From an uncultured bacterium (lineage in GTDB: Bacteria; Bacillota; Clostridia; Oscillospirales; Oscillospiraceae), in NCBI GenBank assembly GCA_905214155.1, contig CAJMLC010000086.1, forward strand, positions 1 through 8,295: DNA of 8,295 nucleotides. The letters run 5' to 3'. Both the position numbers and the translations under genes were made by a program. Shown here piece by piece: positions 1-5,591 of this stretch. Under the pieces are notes generated by a model. The model saw only the letters and a list, made by a program, of their open reading frames with translations, was not told the DNA's origin and did not search any database. The first letter of the stretch is position 1. Each line of letters begins with the position of its first letter.

Positions 1-13
1 CTTGATTGAACGC

Positions 14-36
14 GAAGGGGGCTCTTTGCCCCCTTC
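14..36. other. 9-bp GC-rich hairpin of unknown role
   Basis: Bases 14-22 (GAAGGGGGC) pair perfectly with 28-36 (GCCCCCTTC) around a 5-base loop. No run of T follows on either strand, so it is a poor intrinsic terminator. No gene can be called in the first 92 bases; the only reading frame open from the edge is short and unrecognised. It could be the tail of an intergenic repeat element or the end of a neighbouring transcript. Confidence 0.4.
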
Positions 37-92
37 ACTCTTCCCCAGCGACTCTATTGCGAAACTGCGTGTCATAGTTTTTTGACAGTCTC

Positions 93-129
93 AAAAAGCC
101 ACCCCAACTCAGGTTGGGGCGGCTTTTTT
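93..129. terminator. Bidirectional intrinsic terminator ending the minus-strand operon
   Basis: AAAAAGCC (93-100) and CCCCAAC (102-108) pair with GTTGGGG (113-119) and GGCTTTTTT (121-129) around a TCAG loop, with a single A/C mismatch. The stem is flanked by an A-run on one side and a T-run on the other, so it can terminate transcription from both strands. It lies 20 bases beyond the stop codon of the small membrane protein and therefore ends the minus-strand operon. It may also end a plus-strand gene lying left of the window. Confidence 0.9.
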
Positions 130-149
130 ATTTGCAGAGGATAAGCATC

Positions 150-530
150 TCAGCGGCTCTTGCGGCGCATCCATATAAAGATGAAGACCAGCAATCCCAC
201 CAGCAGCGCCGTCAGGACGGCGGAGAGCACAGACAGCAGATCATAGCTCAGAAACGGCAGCGCATCGATGGAATAGTTCTGCACGATCGTCACGCCGGTC
301 TCGTCCGCCGTGCGGGTGAACATGCTGTTTTGCAGGCAGCAGAGCCCGAACTCGATCAGCGCGATCAGGCCGCCCGCCGCATAGAGGAGGCGAAGGGGCG
401 TCCGGATCTGCTGCTGCGTCTCCTCGTCCATATCGCCGAAACGGTACATCTGGCCGGAGCCTTTGAATGCGATATAGAACAGGTACAGCGCGACCACGAT
501 CTGAAACGAATCCAAAATTCCGGTCGGCAT
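150..530 (-). CDS. Small three-helix membrane protein, function unknown
   Basis: A 126-residue protein that I do not recognise. It has three hydrophobic stretches, at about residues 5-23, 47-66 and 97-121. A polar segment rich in Glu, Gln and Arg (about 28-45) separates the first two, and a polar loop (68-95) separates the last two. The C-terminus is RRKSR, which by the positive-inside rule puts the C-terminus in the cytoplasm. A purine-rich site (GAGGAAAGGGGG) precedes the ATG. The gene begins 30 bases after the RidA-like stop and is followed directly by the terminator, so it is the last gene of the PLP-enzyme/RidA operon. No catalytic or transport motif is evident. It may be an accessory membrane protein for the pathway or a passenger gene. 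The ORF is well supported by its hydrophobic pattern, start site and position; the function is not. Confidence 0.8.
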   Translation of the reverse strand: MPTGILDSFQIVVALYLFYIAFKGSGQMYRFGDMDEETQQQIRTPLRLLYAAGGLIALIEFGLCCLQNSMFTRTADETGVTIVQNYSIDALPFLSYDLLSVLSAVLTALLVGLLVFIFIWMRRKSR

Positions 531-560
531 TTCACGGCCCCCTTTCCTCGGCGGAACGAA

Positions 561-1022
561 TCACTTGATCTTGAAAATGGCCTCGATCTCAACAGGGATA
601 TTGCCGGGCAGGACGTTCATGCCGACCGCGGAGCGCGTCGGCGCGCCGGCGTCCTCGCCAAAGAGGGAGACGAGCAGATTGCTCGCGCCGTTGGCGACCT
701 GCGGCTGGGAATAGAAATCATCCGCGCTGGCCACGAAGACGAGGATCTTCACCACATCCGCGACGCGGTTGAGGTCGCCGATCTTCTTTTCCAGCACGGC
801 CAGCACGTTCAGCATGCAGTTCTGCGCGAATTTCTGACCCTCTTCGACGGAGTATTCCTGCCCGAGCTTGCCAGCCGCCTGCACGCCGCCGATCACGGGG
901 CCGCAGCCGGAAATGTACGCATAGCCGTCTTCCGTCAGCTTGCACGGTGTGTAGACGCCGCCCTTGGCCGGGGCCTCCGGCAGGGTCAGACCCAGTTCCT
1001 TCAGTTTTCCGTAGACATCCAT
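561..1022 (-). CDS. RidA/YjgF/UK114-family protein (long subtype), putative enamine/imine deaminase
   Basis: A 153-residue member of the RidA superfamily, whose founding members hydrolyse reactive enamine/imine intermediates released by PLP-dependent dehydratases. Arg130, in the TRSAVG segment, and Glu145, in VEIEAIF, align by spacing (15 residues) with the catalytic Arg105 and Glu120 of canonical RidA. The protein is about 25 residues longer than RidA at the N-terminus and has the features of the longer RidA-like subgroup (VEEG near 59-62, NGASNLLVSLFG near 111-122), for which activity is less well established. I chose the ATG at 1022 because a perfect AGGAGGG lies 7 bases upstream; an in-frame ATG at 1046 lacks a ribosome site. 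The gene follows the PLP enzyme by 40 bases in the same operon. This suggests it detoxifies or speeds release of that enzyme's product. The family call is firm; the substrate is inferred. Confidence 0.93.
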   Translation of the reverse strand: MDVYGKLKELGLTLPEAPAKGGVYTPCKLTEDGYAYISGCGPVIGGVQAAGKLGQEYSVEEGQKFAQNCMLNVLAVLEKKIGDLNRVADVVKILVFVASADDFYSQPQVANGASNLLVSLFGEDAGAPTRSAVGMNVLPGNIPVEIEAIFKIK

Positions 1023-1062
1023 AGTAAAACCCTCCTGTATGGTCATTTCAACATTTTTGTGC

Positions 1063-2151
1063 TCACAGGTACCGTCCGCGCGCTTCGATGGGGATCATGC
1101 GCTCGATGCGGCCATTGCGGATGCCGTAGATCTTATCGACCAGATTCGGCAGGACGCAGGCGTGATTCGGGATGATGGCGATCTTGTCGCCGATCTCAAA
1201 GGGCAGCGGTTCGTCGCTCTCGACGAAGCCGTGCTCCTCATTGAGCTTGGTGATGCGGATCTCGGGATGGCCGACGACCCAGCCGTAGCCGGGGCGGTGG
1301 CCGCAGAGGTCGGTGGTGAGCGTTTTGCTGCCGGCGTCGATGATGGCATGATGGTCGTCCATCTTGCAGACAACGGTGCTGACGGCGCGCAGCGCGCACT
1401 CCTGCTCGACGGCAAAGCCGGTCGCCAGCGTGGCGACGTCGTTGAAGATATAGTTGCCGCAGCGGACCTCGGTGATGCCCTCGAGGTATTTGCAGCAGCG
1501 CGCGGAATAGGAGTTGCCGCCGCTGAGCACGTCCATGCGGTAGCCTTTGGCGCGCAGCAGCTCCGCCGTGCCGACAAGCTCATCATGCTCCTGCTTCGTC
1601 TGGGCCTCGTAGCCCTCGCGTGTTGTCTCGGCATAGATCAAGCCGCCGTAATACATCAGGCCGCAGATTTCGAGACCGGGCAGATCGCGGATGGAGTCCG
1701 CAAAGGCGACGGCTCCCTCGTAGGGCGGGACACCACCGCGGTGCAGTCCACCGTCTATCTCGATAAGAACGGGGACCTTCTTGCCGATCCGCTCGCCGAG
1801 GGCGGACAGCTGCTTTGCACCATAGATGCTGTTGACCTCGGTGCTGACCCGAATGCGCTGCATCAGGCGGCCCAGCCGCTCCATCTTATCCTCGCCGATC
1901 AGGGGATAGGCGATAAAAATATCATCGATGCCATAGTCCGCCATCGTCTCTGCCTCGCTGAGCTTTGCGCACGTGATGCCGCGCGCACCGCAGGACAGCT
2001 GCTCCAGCGCAAAATAAACGCTCTTATGCGGCTTGATGTGCGGACGCACCCGGATCCCGTAGGTGCGGTTCAGCGCGTCCATCTTCTTCAGGTTTTCCGT
2101 GACCTGCTCCAGCTCGACGACGACCGATGGCGTCGAAATAAGATCATACAT
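1063..2151 (-). CDS. PLP-dependent D-threonine aldolase / D-serine dehydratase-like enzyme (alanine-racemase fold type III)
   Basis: A 362-residue protein with the two-domain layout of this family: an N-terminal PLP barrel and a C-terminal beta domain. RPHIKPHK (residues 36-43) is the family's PLP-lysine motif, with Lys40 the expected Schiff-base residue. LSGGNS (209-214) and EVRCGNYIFND (228-238) are phosphate/cofactor-binding segments. PNHAC (328-332) supplies His330 and Cys332, the metal-binding pair seen in zinc- or manganese-dependent family members. All key residues are present, so the enzyme should be active. Known members act as D-threonine aldolase, D-serine or D-3-hydroxyaspartate dehydratase, and some are reported to dehydrate D-glucosaminate; sequence alone does not separate these. 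An AAGGAG site precedes the ATG, and a strong promoter and palindrome lie just upstream. The RidA-like gene next in the operon favours a dehydratase (enamine-producing) activity over simple retro-aldol cleavage; this is inference. Confidence 0.93.
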   Translation of the reverse strand: MYDLISTPSVVVELEQVTENLKKMDALNRTYGIRVRPHIKPHKSVYFALEQLSCGARGITCAKLSEAETMADYGIDDIFIAYPLIGEDKMERLGRLMQRIRVSTEVNSIYGAKQLSALGERIGKKVPVLIEIDGGLHRGGVPPYEGAVAFADSIRDLPGLEICGLMYYGGLIYAETTREGYEAQTKQEHDELVGTAELLRAKGYRMDVLSGGNSYSARCCKYLEGITEVRCGNYIFNDVATLATGFAVEQECALRAVSTVVCKMDDHHAIIDAGSKTLTTDLCGHRPGYGWVVGHPEIRITKLNEEHGFVESDEPLPFEIGDKIAIIPNHACVLPNLVDKIYGIRNGRIERMIPIEARGRYL

Positions 2152-2186
2152 CGGACAGCACTCCTTTTACCTAAATTCAGAACATT

Positions 2187-2203
2187 GTTCCACGATACGG
2201 AAC
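2187..2203. promoter_or_regulatory. Candidate IclR-family operator, copy 1, over the PLP-operon start site
   Basis: The 17-bp sequence is GTTCC-ACGATAC-GGAAC, with perfect 5-bp inverted arms. It matches the copy at 3218-3234 at 16 of 17 positions. Its right edge coincides with the predicted transcription start (about 2203) of the minus-strand PLP-enzyme operon, so it covers roughly +1 to +17. A protein bound there would block initiation or early elongation. The adjacent IclR-family regulator is the obvious candidate, but binding is inferred. Confidence 0.7.
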
Positions 2204-2209
2204 GATAAT

Positions 2210-2238
2210 ATTATACGATACGCAAGCCGAAAAGTCAA
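2210..2238 (-). promoter_or_regulatory. Sigma-A-type promoter of the PLP-enzyme/RidA operon
   Basis: On the minus strand, TTGACT (2233-2238) and a perfect TATAAT (2210-2215) are separated by exactly 17 bases. Transcription should start near 2203, about 50 bases before the PLP-enzyme ATG. The -10 region sits within a short AT palindrome (2205-2214), and the -35 lies inside a 9-bp inverted repeat. The operon can therefore be transcribed independently of iclR, although no terminator is visible between them. Confidence 0.8.
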
Positions 2239-2255
2239 CAATAATCCGGCTTGCG
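2221..2255. repeat. 9-bp inverted repeat flanking the -35 of the PLP-operon promoter
   Basis: CGCAAGCCG (2221-2229) and CGGCTTGCG (2247-2255) are perfect inverted arms separated by 17 bases. The arms bracket the -35 hexamer at 2233-2238, and one arm lies in the promoter spacer. No T-run follows on the minus strand, so it is a weak terminator for iclR. It could be a second protein-binding site or a structure in iclR read-through RNA. The arms are directly visible; the role is unknown. Confidence 0.55.
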
Positions 2256-2273
2256 CGGGGTATGTGATCGGTC

Positions 2274-3086
2274 TTACAGATGTGTACGCCCGGCGGGGAG
2301 CTTGACTTCGGTGTAGCCCATGTGGTGCGAGAGATCCAGCGCGGCGTCGCGCATCTTTTCATAGACATAGACCTCTTCACAGCGGTCGAGCAGGCCGTGC
2401 CCGGAGACGCTCATCGCCGCCATCACTTTGCGCGTATAGTCGTAGATCGGAACGGCCAGACAGCTGCTGTCGACGGTGTGCTCACCGCGGTCAGTCGCGT
2501 AGCCGCGTTTGCGCACCAGTGCGACCTCACGTGCGAGATCTTCATAGTTGGTGATCGAGTTCGGTGTGTAAGGCTCGTAGGAAAGCTGCCGGGCCACGTG
2601 CTCGAACTCCTTCAGCGGCAGAGAGGCCAGCAGGACCTTGCCGAGTGCGGTGCAGTAGAGCGGCTCGCGCTTGCCGATGGAGGTATAGAGCCTGAGGCTG
2701 TTGCGCTGCTCGGTCTTTTGCAGGTACATGACCTCGTTGTTTTCCAGCACGCCGAGATAGGTCGTCGCGTGCAGGATCTGTGCCAACGTGTGCATGATCG
2801 GCTCCGCCTCGGTCTTCAGCACGATCTTATTCAGATAGAGACTGGCCAGCTCTACAAATTTATATCCCAGCGAATAGACGCTGGTCTCCTCGTTCTTCTC
2901 GACATAGTGCCGGTTGGTGAAGGTCGCGAGGATCCGGTGCACGGTGCTCTTGGGGAGCCCCGTTGCGGCGACAAGCTCGGAAATGGTCATGCCATGTTCC
3001 GCCGTGGCCAGCAGCTCGATCAGATCCAGGCCCCTGTCAAGCACCTGAACATTGGATGCGCCCAAACAAACCGCCTCGTTTCTCAT
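2274..3086 (-). CDS. IclR-family transcriptional regulator
   Basis: A 270-residue protein with standard IclR architecture. An N-terminal winged helix-turn-helix begins with VQVLDRGLDLIELL (about residues 13-26), with recognition elements TISELVAATGLPKSTVHRIL (34-53). A linker helix follows, then a C-terminal effector-binding domain with typical segments TALGKVLLASLP (146-157), RGYATDRGEH (194-203) and CLAVPIYD (209-216). IclR proteins usually bind small organic acids or related metabolites and act as repressors or activators. I chose the ATG at 3086 because it gives the usual short N-terminal lead. The in-frame ATG at 3134 has no ribosome site and lies at the predicted transcription start; the 3086 start itself has only a weak purine stretch (GAAGCAG). 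The gene lies between the two transcription units it probably controls, with matching palindromes on either side. The effector is probably the imported substrate or a keto-acid intermediate (inferred). Confidence 0.93.
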   Translation of the reverse strand: MRNEAVCLGASNVQVLDRGLDLIELLATAEHGMTISELVAATGLPKSTVHRILATFTNRHYVEKNEETSVYSLGYKFVELASLYLNKIVLKTEAEPIMHTLAQILHATTYLGVLENNEVMYLQKTEQRNSLRLYTSIGKREPLYCTALGKVLLASLPLKEFEHVARQLSYEPYTPNSITNYEDLAREVALVRKRGYATDRGEHTVDSSCLAVPIYDYTRKVMAAMSVSGHGLLDRCEEVYVYEKMRDAALDLSHHMGYTEVKLPAGRTHL

Positions 3087-3142
3087 GGTTTCTGCTTCTG
3101 TTTTTACGTTTTTCACAATCGCGTACAGATGCATTTGATATG

Positions 3143-3171
3143 ATTATACTAAAAGTGAGCAAAAAAAACAA
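3143..3171 (-). promoter_or_regulatory. Promoter of the iclR-type regulator
   Basis: A perfect TATAAT (minus strand, 3143-3148) lies 17 bases from a weak -35 TTGTTT (3166-3171), within an A/T-rich tract. The predicted start near 3136 gives a leader of about 50 bases to the ATG at 3086. It also argues against translation from the ATG at 3134, unless the mRNA is leaderless. Confidence 0.6.
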
Positions 3172-3217
3172 TGCGGTTTCGACGAGAATTGCGTGTAAAC
3201 GTGAAAATTCAGCGTTT

Positions 3218-3234
3218 GTTCCAAGATACGGAAC
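3218..3234. promoter_or_regulatory. Candidate IclR-family operator, copy 2, between the divergent promoters
   Basis: GTTCC-AAGATAC-GGAAC, nearly identical to the copy at 2187-2203; including two flanking T bases, 18 of 19 positions match. Its centre lies about 90 bases upstream of the predicted iclR start and about 113 bases upstream of the predicted importer start. It does not overlap either core promoter. That position suits activation, looping or cooperative binding more than simple steric repression. The repeat is seen directly; its use by the local IclR protein is inferred. Confidence 0.65.
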
Positions 3235-3303
3235 TGACATAGCGAAAATGGAACGGCGTTTTTGTGCAATGTCACAGTTTTGCGAAAATCCGTCACAAAC
3301 ATG

Positions 3304-3332
3304 TTGACATTTTCAGCGGAACGTCCTATCTT
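3304..3332 (+). promoter_or_regulatory. Sigma-A-type promoter of the ABC importer operon
   Basis: A perfect TTGACA (3304-3309) lies 17 bases before TATCTT (3327-3332). Transcription should start near 3339, leaving an untranslated leader of roughly 97 bases before the binding-protein ATG. A GGAAC half-site (3318-3322) lies inside the spacer. The rest of the 3135-3435 intergenic region holds the iclR promoter, the second palindrome and the structured leader; no gene is seen there. Confidence 0.75.
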
Positions 3333-3333
3333 T

Positions 3334-3411
3334 GTTCTATACAGAGGGACATGCGTTTCACATTGCGGAACGAACCGGAGGACCGCAGTGCGGAGGTCCG
3401 CTCTGTAGAAC
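3334..3411 (+). promoter_or_regulatory. Structured 5' leader of the importer mRNA
   Basis: Two distant arms are complementary: GTTC (3334-3337) with GAAC (3408-3411), TACAGAG (3340-3346) with CTCTGTA (3401-3407), and GGAC (3347-3350) with GTCC (3396-3399). This gives 15 pairs with small bulges. A competing local stem pairs GGACC (3380-3384) with GGTCC (3395-3399), so the two folds share bases. The ribosome site lies just downstream, at 3425-3429. No known riboswitch class is recognised. It may stabilise the mRNA 5' end, act as a switch, or partly reflect a DNA-binding site. Confidence 0.45.
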
Positions 3412-3435
3412 AGATTGAAAATATGGAGGAAAAGT

Positions 3436-4584
3436 ATGAAAAAAGTATTAGCGCTTGTTCTCGCCGTGCTCATGATCGTTTCCATGTGTGCCTGCAGCTC
3501 GGCAAAGAAGGAAGACACCGTTGAAACCATCAAGATCGGCCTTGCGTTCCCGATGTCCGGTACCGCGGCGATGGCCGGTAAGTACAGCACCCACGGCGCC
3601 GACGTTCTGAAGGAAGAGCTCGGCGGCAAGATCACCGTCGGTGACAAGGAGTATCCGGTCGAGTTCGTCACCATGGACACCGAAGGCTCCGAAGAGAAGA
3701 CCACCAACGTCTATCAGAAGCTGATCGAGGAAGAAAAGGTCATCGCCATCGTCGGCCCGGACTCCTCGAAGTGCATGCTGGCTGCCGCTCCGATCGCGCA
3801 GAACGCGAAGTGCCCGGCCATCACCACCTTTGGCACCAACACCGCTGTTACCGAAGTCGGCAACTACATCTTCCGTGCCTGCTTCATCGACCCGTTCCAG
3901 GGTTCCGTTGCTGCGGCCTACTGCGATCAGCAGGGCTACAAGACCGCCTGCATCATGTTCAACAACGCTGACGCTTACGCTGTCGGCCTGAAGGACGCCT
4001 TCGTTGAGAACTTCAAGGGCGAAGTCCTCGCCATCGAAGAGTACTCCGGCTCCGACGTCAAGGACTACAACGTGCAGTTGACCAAGCTGGCCGCGCAGAA
4101 CCCCGACGTCCTGCTGCTCCCGAACCTGAACGTCGAGCTCGGCCTTCAGATCCAGCAGGCCCGTACCGCCGGCCTGAACTGCCCGATCATCTGCGGCGAC
4201 AGCGCCGACACCCCCGACGTTGCGAACGTCGCCGGCCCGGCCATCGAAGGCGTTGCTTACGTCTCCGCGTTCTCTGCCGAGTCCACCGACGAGGCTGCCA
4301 AGAACTTCGTTGACGCTTATGTCAAGCTGTATCCGGACGAACTGCCGAACTCCAACGCGGAGCTGACCTATGAGACCGCGAAGATGGTCGTCTGGGCGAT
4401 CCAGAACGCCAAGACCCTCGACCGTGACGGCGTGCGCGACGCGCTCGACACCATCGACGGCCTGGAGCTGCCGTCCGGCAAGATGACCATGGATCCCACG
4501 ACCCGCAACCCGATCAAGGGCGGCGTCATCATGCAGTATGACGCAGAGGGCGTGACCCACTACGTCTCCTCGGTCAATCCGTAA
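3436..4584 (+). CDS. livK: Branched-chain-amino-acid-type (HAAT) ABC importer, substrate-binding lipoprotein
   Basis: A 382-residue type I periplasmic-binding-fold protein of the Leu/Ile/Val-binding family. Residues 1-20 form a lipoprotein signal: MKK, a hydrophobic core, and a CAC lipobox. Cys20 is the likely lipid-anchored residue, followed by a polar linker. The mature domain starts with TIKIGLAFPMSG (31-42) and contains AIVGPDSS (104-111) and ITTFGTN (129-135), the usual ligand-loop regions. The ATG at 3436 is preceded by GGAGG at 3425-3429; an upstream in-frame TTG at 3415 lacks support and would spoil the signal peptide. Nearly all Asn codons are AAC and most Lys codons in the mature part are AAG, consistent with high expression. 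Family members bind amino acids, amides, urea or aromatic acids, so the name livK marks the family only and the ligand is unknown. It should capture substrate outside the membrane for the permeases encoded next. Confidence 0.93.
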   Translation: MKKVLALVLAVLMIVSMCACSSAKKEDTVETIKIGLAFPMSGTAAMAGKYSTHGADVLKEELGGKITVGDKEYPVEFVTMDTEGSEEKTTNVYQKLIEEEKVIAIVGPDSSKCMLAAAPIAQNAKCPAITTFGTNTAVTEVGNYIFRACFIDPFQGSVAAAYCDQQGYKTACIMFNNADAYAVGLKDAFVENFKGEVLAIEEYSGSDVKDYNVQLTKLAAQNPDVLLLPNLNVELGLQIQQARTAGLNCPIICGDSADTPDVANVAGPAIEGVAYVSAFSAESTDEAAKNFVDAYVKLYPDELPNSNAELTYETAKMVVWAIQNAKTLDRDGVRDALDTIDGLELPSGKMTMDPTTRNPIKGGVIMQYDAEGVTHYVSSVNP

Positions 4585-4596
4585 TCCCTGAACTAT

Positions 4597-4645
4597 AGTG
4601 TGCTGGCTGCGCGTTTGCCAGCCAGCACACTTCTTTTATTCTTTT
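4597..4645 (+). terminator. Intercistronic terminator/attenuator after the binding-protein gene
   Basis: A perfect 13-bp stem pairs AGTGTGCTGGCTG (4597-4609) with CAGCCAGCACACT (4619-4631) around a 9-base loop. It is followed by a T-rich stretch (4631-4645). It lies 12 bases after the binding-protein stop and about 20 bases before the livH ribosome site. Since livH has no visible promoter of its own, the hairpin probably works as a leaky terminator or 3'-end stabiliser, giving more binding protein than permease. A processing site is the alternative. Confidence 0.8.
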
Positions 4646-4665
4646 CCAGAACGGAGGCAACTGCT

Positions 4666-5577
4666 TTGGCAACAATCCTGCAATATTTAGTATACGGCCT
4701 TCAGTTGGGAAGCGTTTACGCGCTGCTGGCGCTGGGCTATACCATGGTCTATGGTATCGTCGGCATGATCAACACCGCGCACGGCGACTTCCTGATGATC
4801 GGCGCGCTTGGTACATACTTTATCGCCAAGCTCTTTGACAATATGTCCATCGACGGGACGTATCCGATGCTGGCCGTCGGCTGCATCATCCTCATTGCGA
4901 TGGTCATGACTGGCGGTATTGCCTCCGGCGTGGAAGCCATCGCATATCGCCCCCTGCGCAACAAACCGCGCATGATCGCCCTGATCACGGCGGTCGGCGT
5001 GTCGATGTTCCTGGAGAACTTCCCGCGCGCCCTGCCGTTCATCGGCCCGAACCCGCGCCCGTTCCCCACGCTCTTCACGCCAAAGACCTTCAATATCCTC
5101 GGCGCATCCGTCACCTCGACGCAGATCATCATGATCGTGCTCGCGGCCATCACGATGCTGGCCCTTGACCGGCTGGTCGCCAGGACCAAGATCGGCGGCC
5201 AGATGCGCGCTGTCAGCATGGACAAGGACGCTGCTTCCCTGATGGGCATCAACGTCAACAAGGTCATTTCCATCACTTTCTTCATCGGCGGCGCGCTCGC
5301 CGCTGTGTCCGGCATCTGCTATGCCAGCGCCTATCCCCAGGTCGAGGTCTACATGGGCTCCTGGCTCGGCAACATGTCCTTCGTCGCGGCCGTGCTCGGC
5401 GGCATCGGCGACATCCGCGGCGCAATGCTCGGCGGTTTCATCCTTGGAATCGCGCAGATCTTTGCGACTGCCATCAACTCGACCTTCGGCTATGCCGTCG
5501 GTTTCATCATCCTGATCGTGATCCTTCTCGTGAAGCCTGCGGGCATCATGGGCAAGCTGACCACGGAAAAGGTCTAA
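4666..5577 (+). CDS. livH: HAAT-family ABC importer permease, LivH type
   Basis: A 303-residue integral membrane permease. The N-terminal signature LALGYTMVYGIVGMINTAHG (residues 21-40) is characteristic of LivH. GGQMRAVSMDKDAASLMGIN (177-196) is the cytoplasmic coupling loop that contacts the ATPases, and LGGIGDIRGAMLGG (244-257) is the conserved C-terminal glycine-rich segment. About eight hydrophobic segments are visible. I chose the TTG at 4666 because GGAGG (4653-4657) lies 8 bases upstream and the protein then starts MATILQYLVYGLQ, as expected for the family. A GTG at 4600 would extend translation through the terminator stem. LivH pairs with LivM to form the membrane channel. The non-ATG start plus the upstream hairpin should lower expression relative to the binding protein. 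The family is certain; the start is likely. Confidence 0.92.
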   Translation: MATILQYLVYGLQLGSVYALLALGYTMVYGIVGMINTAHGDFLMIGALGTYFIAKLFDNMSIDGTYPMLAVGCIILIAMVMTGGIASGVEAIAYRPLRNKPRMIALITAVGVSMFLENFPRALPFIGPNPRPFPTLFTPKTFNILGASVTSTQIIMIVLAAITMLALDRLVARTKIGGQMRAVSMDKDAASLMGINVNKVISITFFIGGALAAVSGICYASAYPQVEVYMGSWLGNMSFVAAVLGGIGDIRGAMLGGFILGIAQIFATAINSTFGYAVGFIILIVILLVKPAGIMGKLTTEKV

Positions 5578-5591
5578 GGAGGGCGGATACC

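Noticed and set aside
2221..2255. Inverted repeat considered as the iclR terminator
   Set aside because: The loop is 17 bases, there is no T-run on the minus strand, and the repeat coincides with promoter elements.
3087..3134. Longer N-terminus for the IclR regulator from the ATG at 3134
   Set aside because: That ATG has no ribosome site and lies at the predicted transcription start, only 9 bases from the -10 box.
1039..3143. Long plus-strand open frames opposite the PLP-enzyme and iclR genes (1039-2208 and 2280-3143)
   Set aside because: No ribosome site or recognisable domain; the minus-strand proteins carry intact family motifs over the same bases.
3448..4560. A 370-codon minus-strand open frame opposite the binding-protein gene
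   Set aside because: Antisense shadow: composition is unlike a real protein and the plus strand encodes a complete lipoprotein with a ribosome site.
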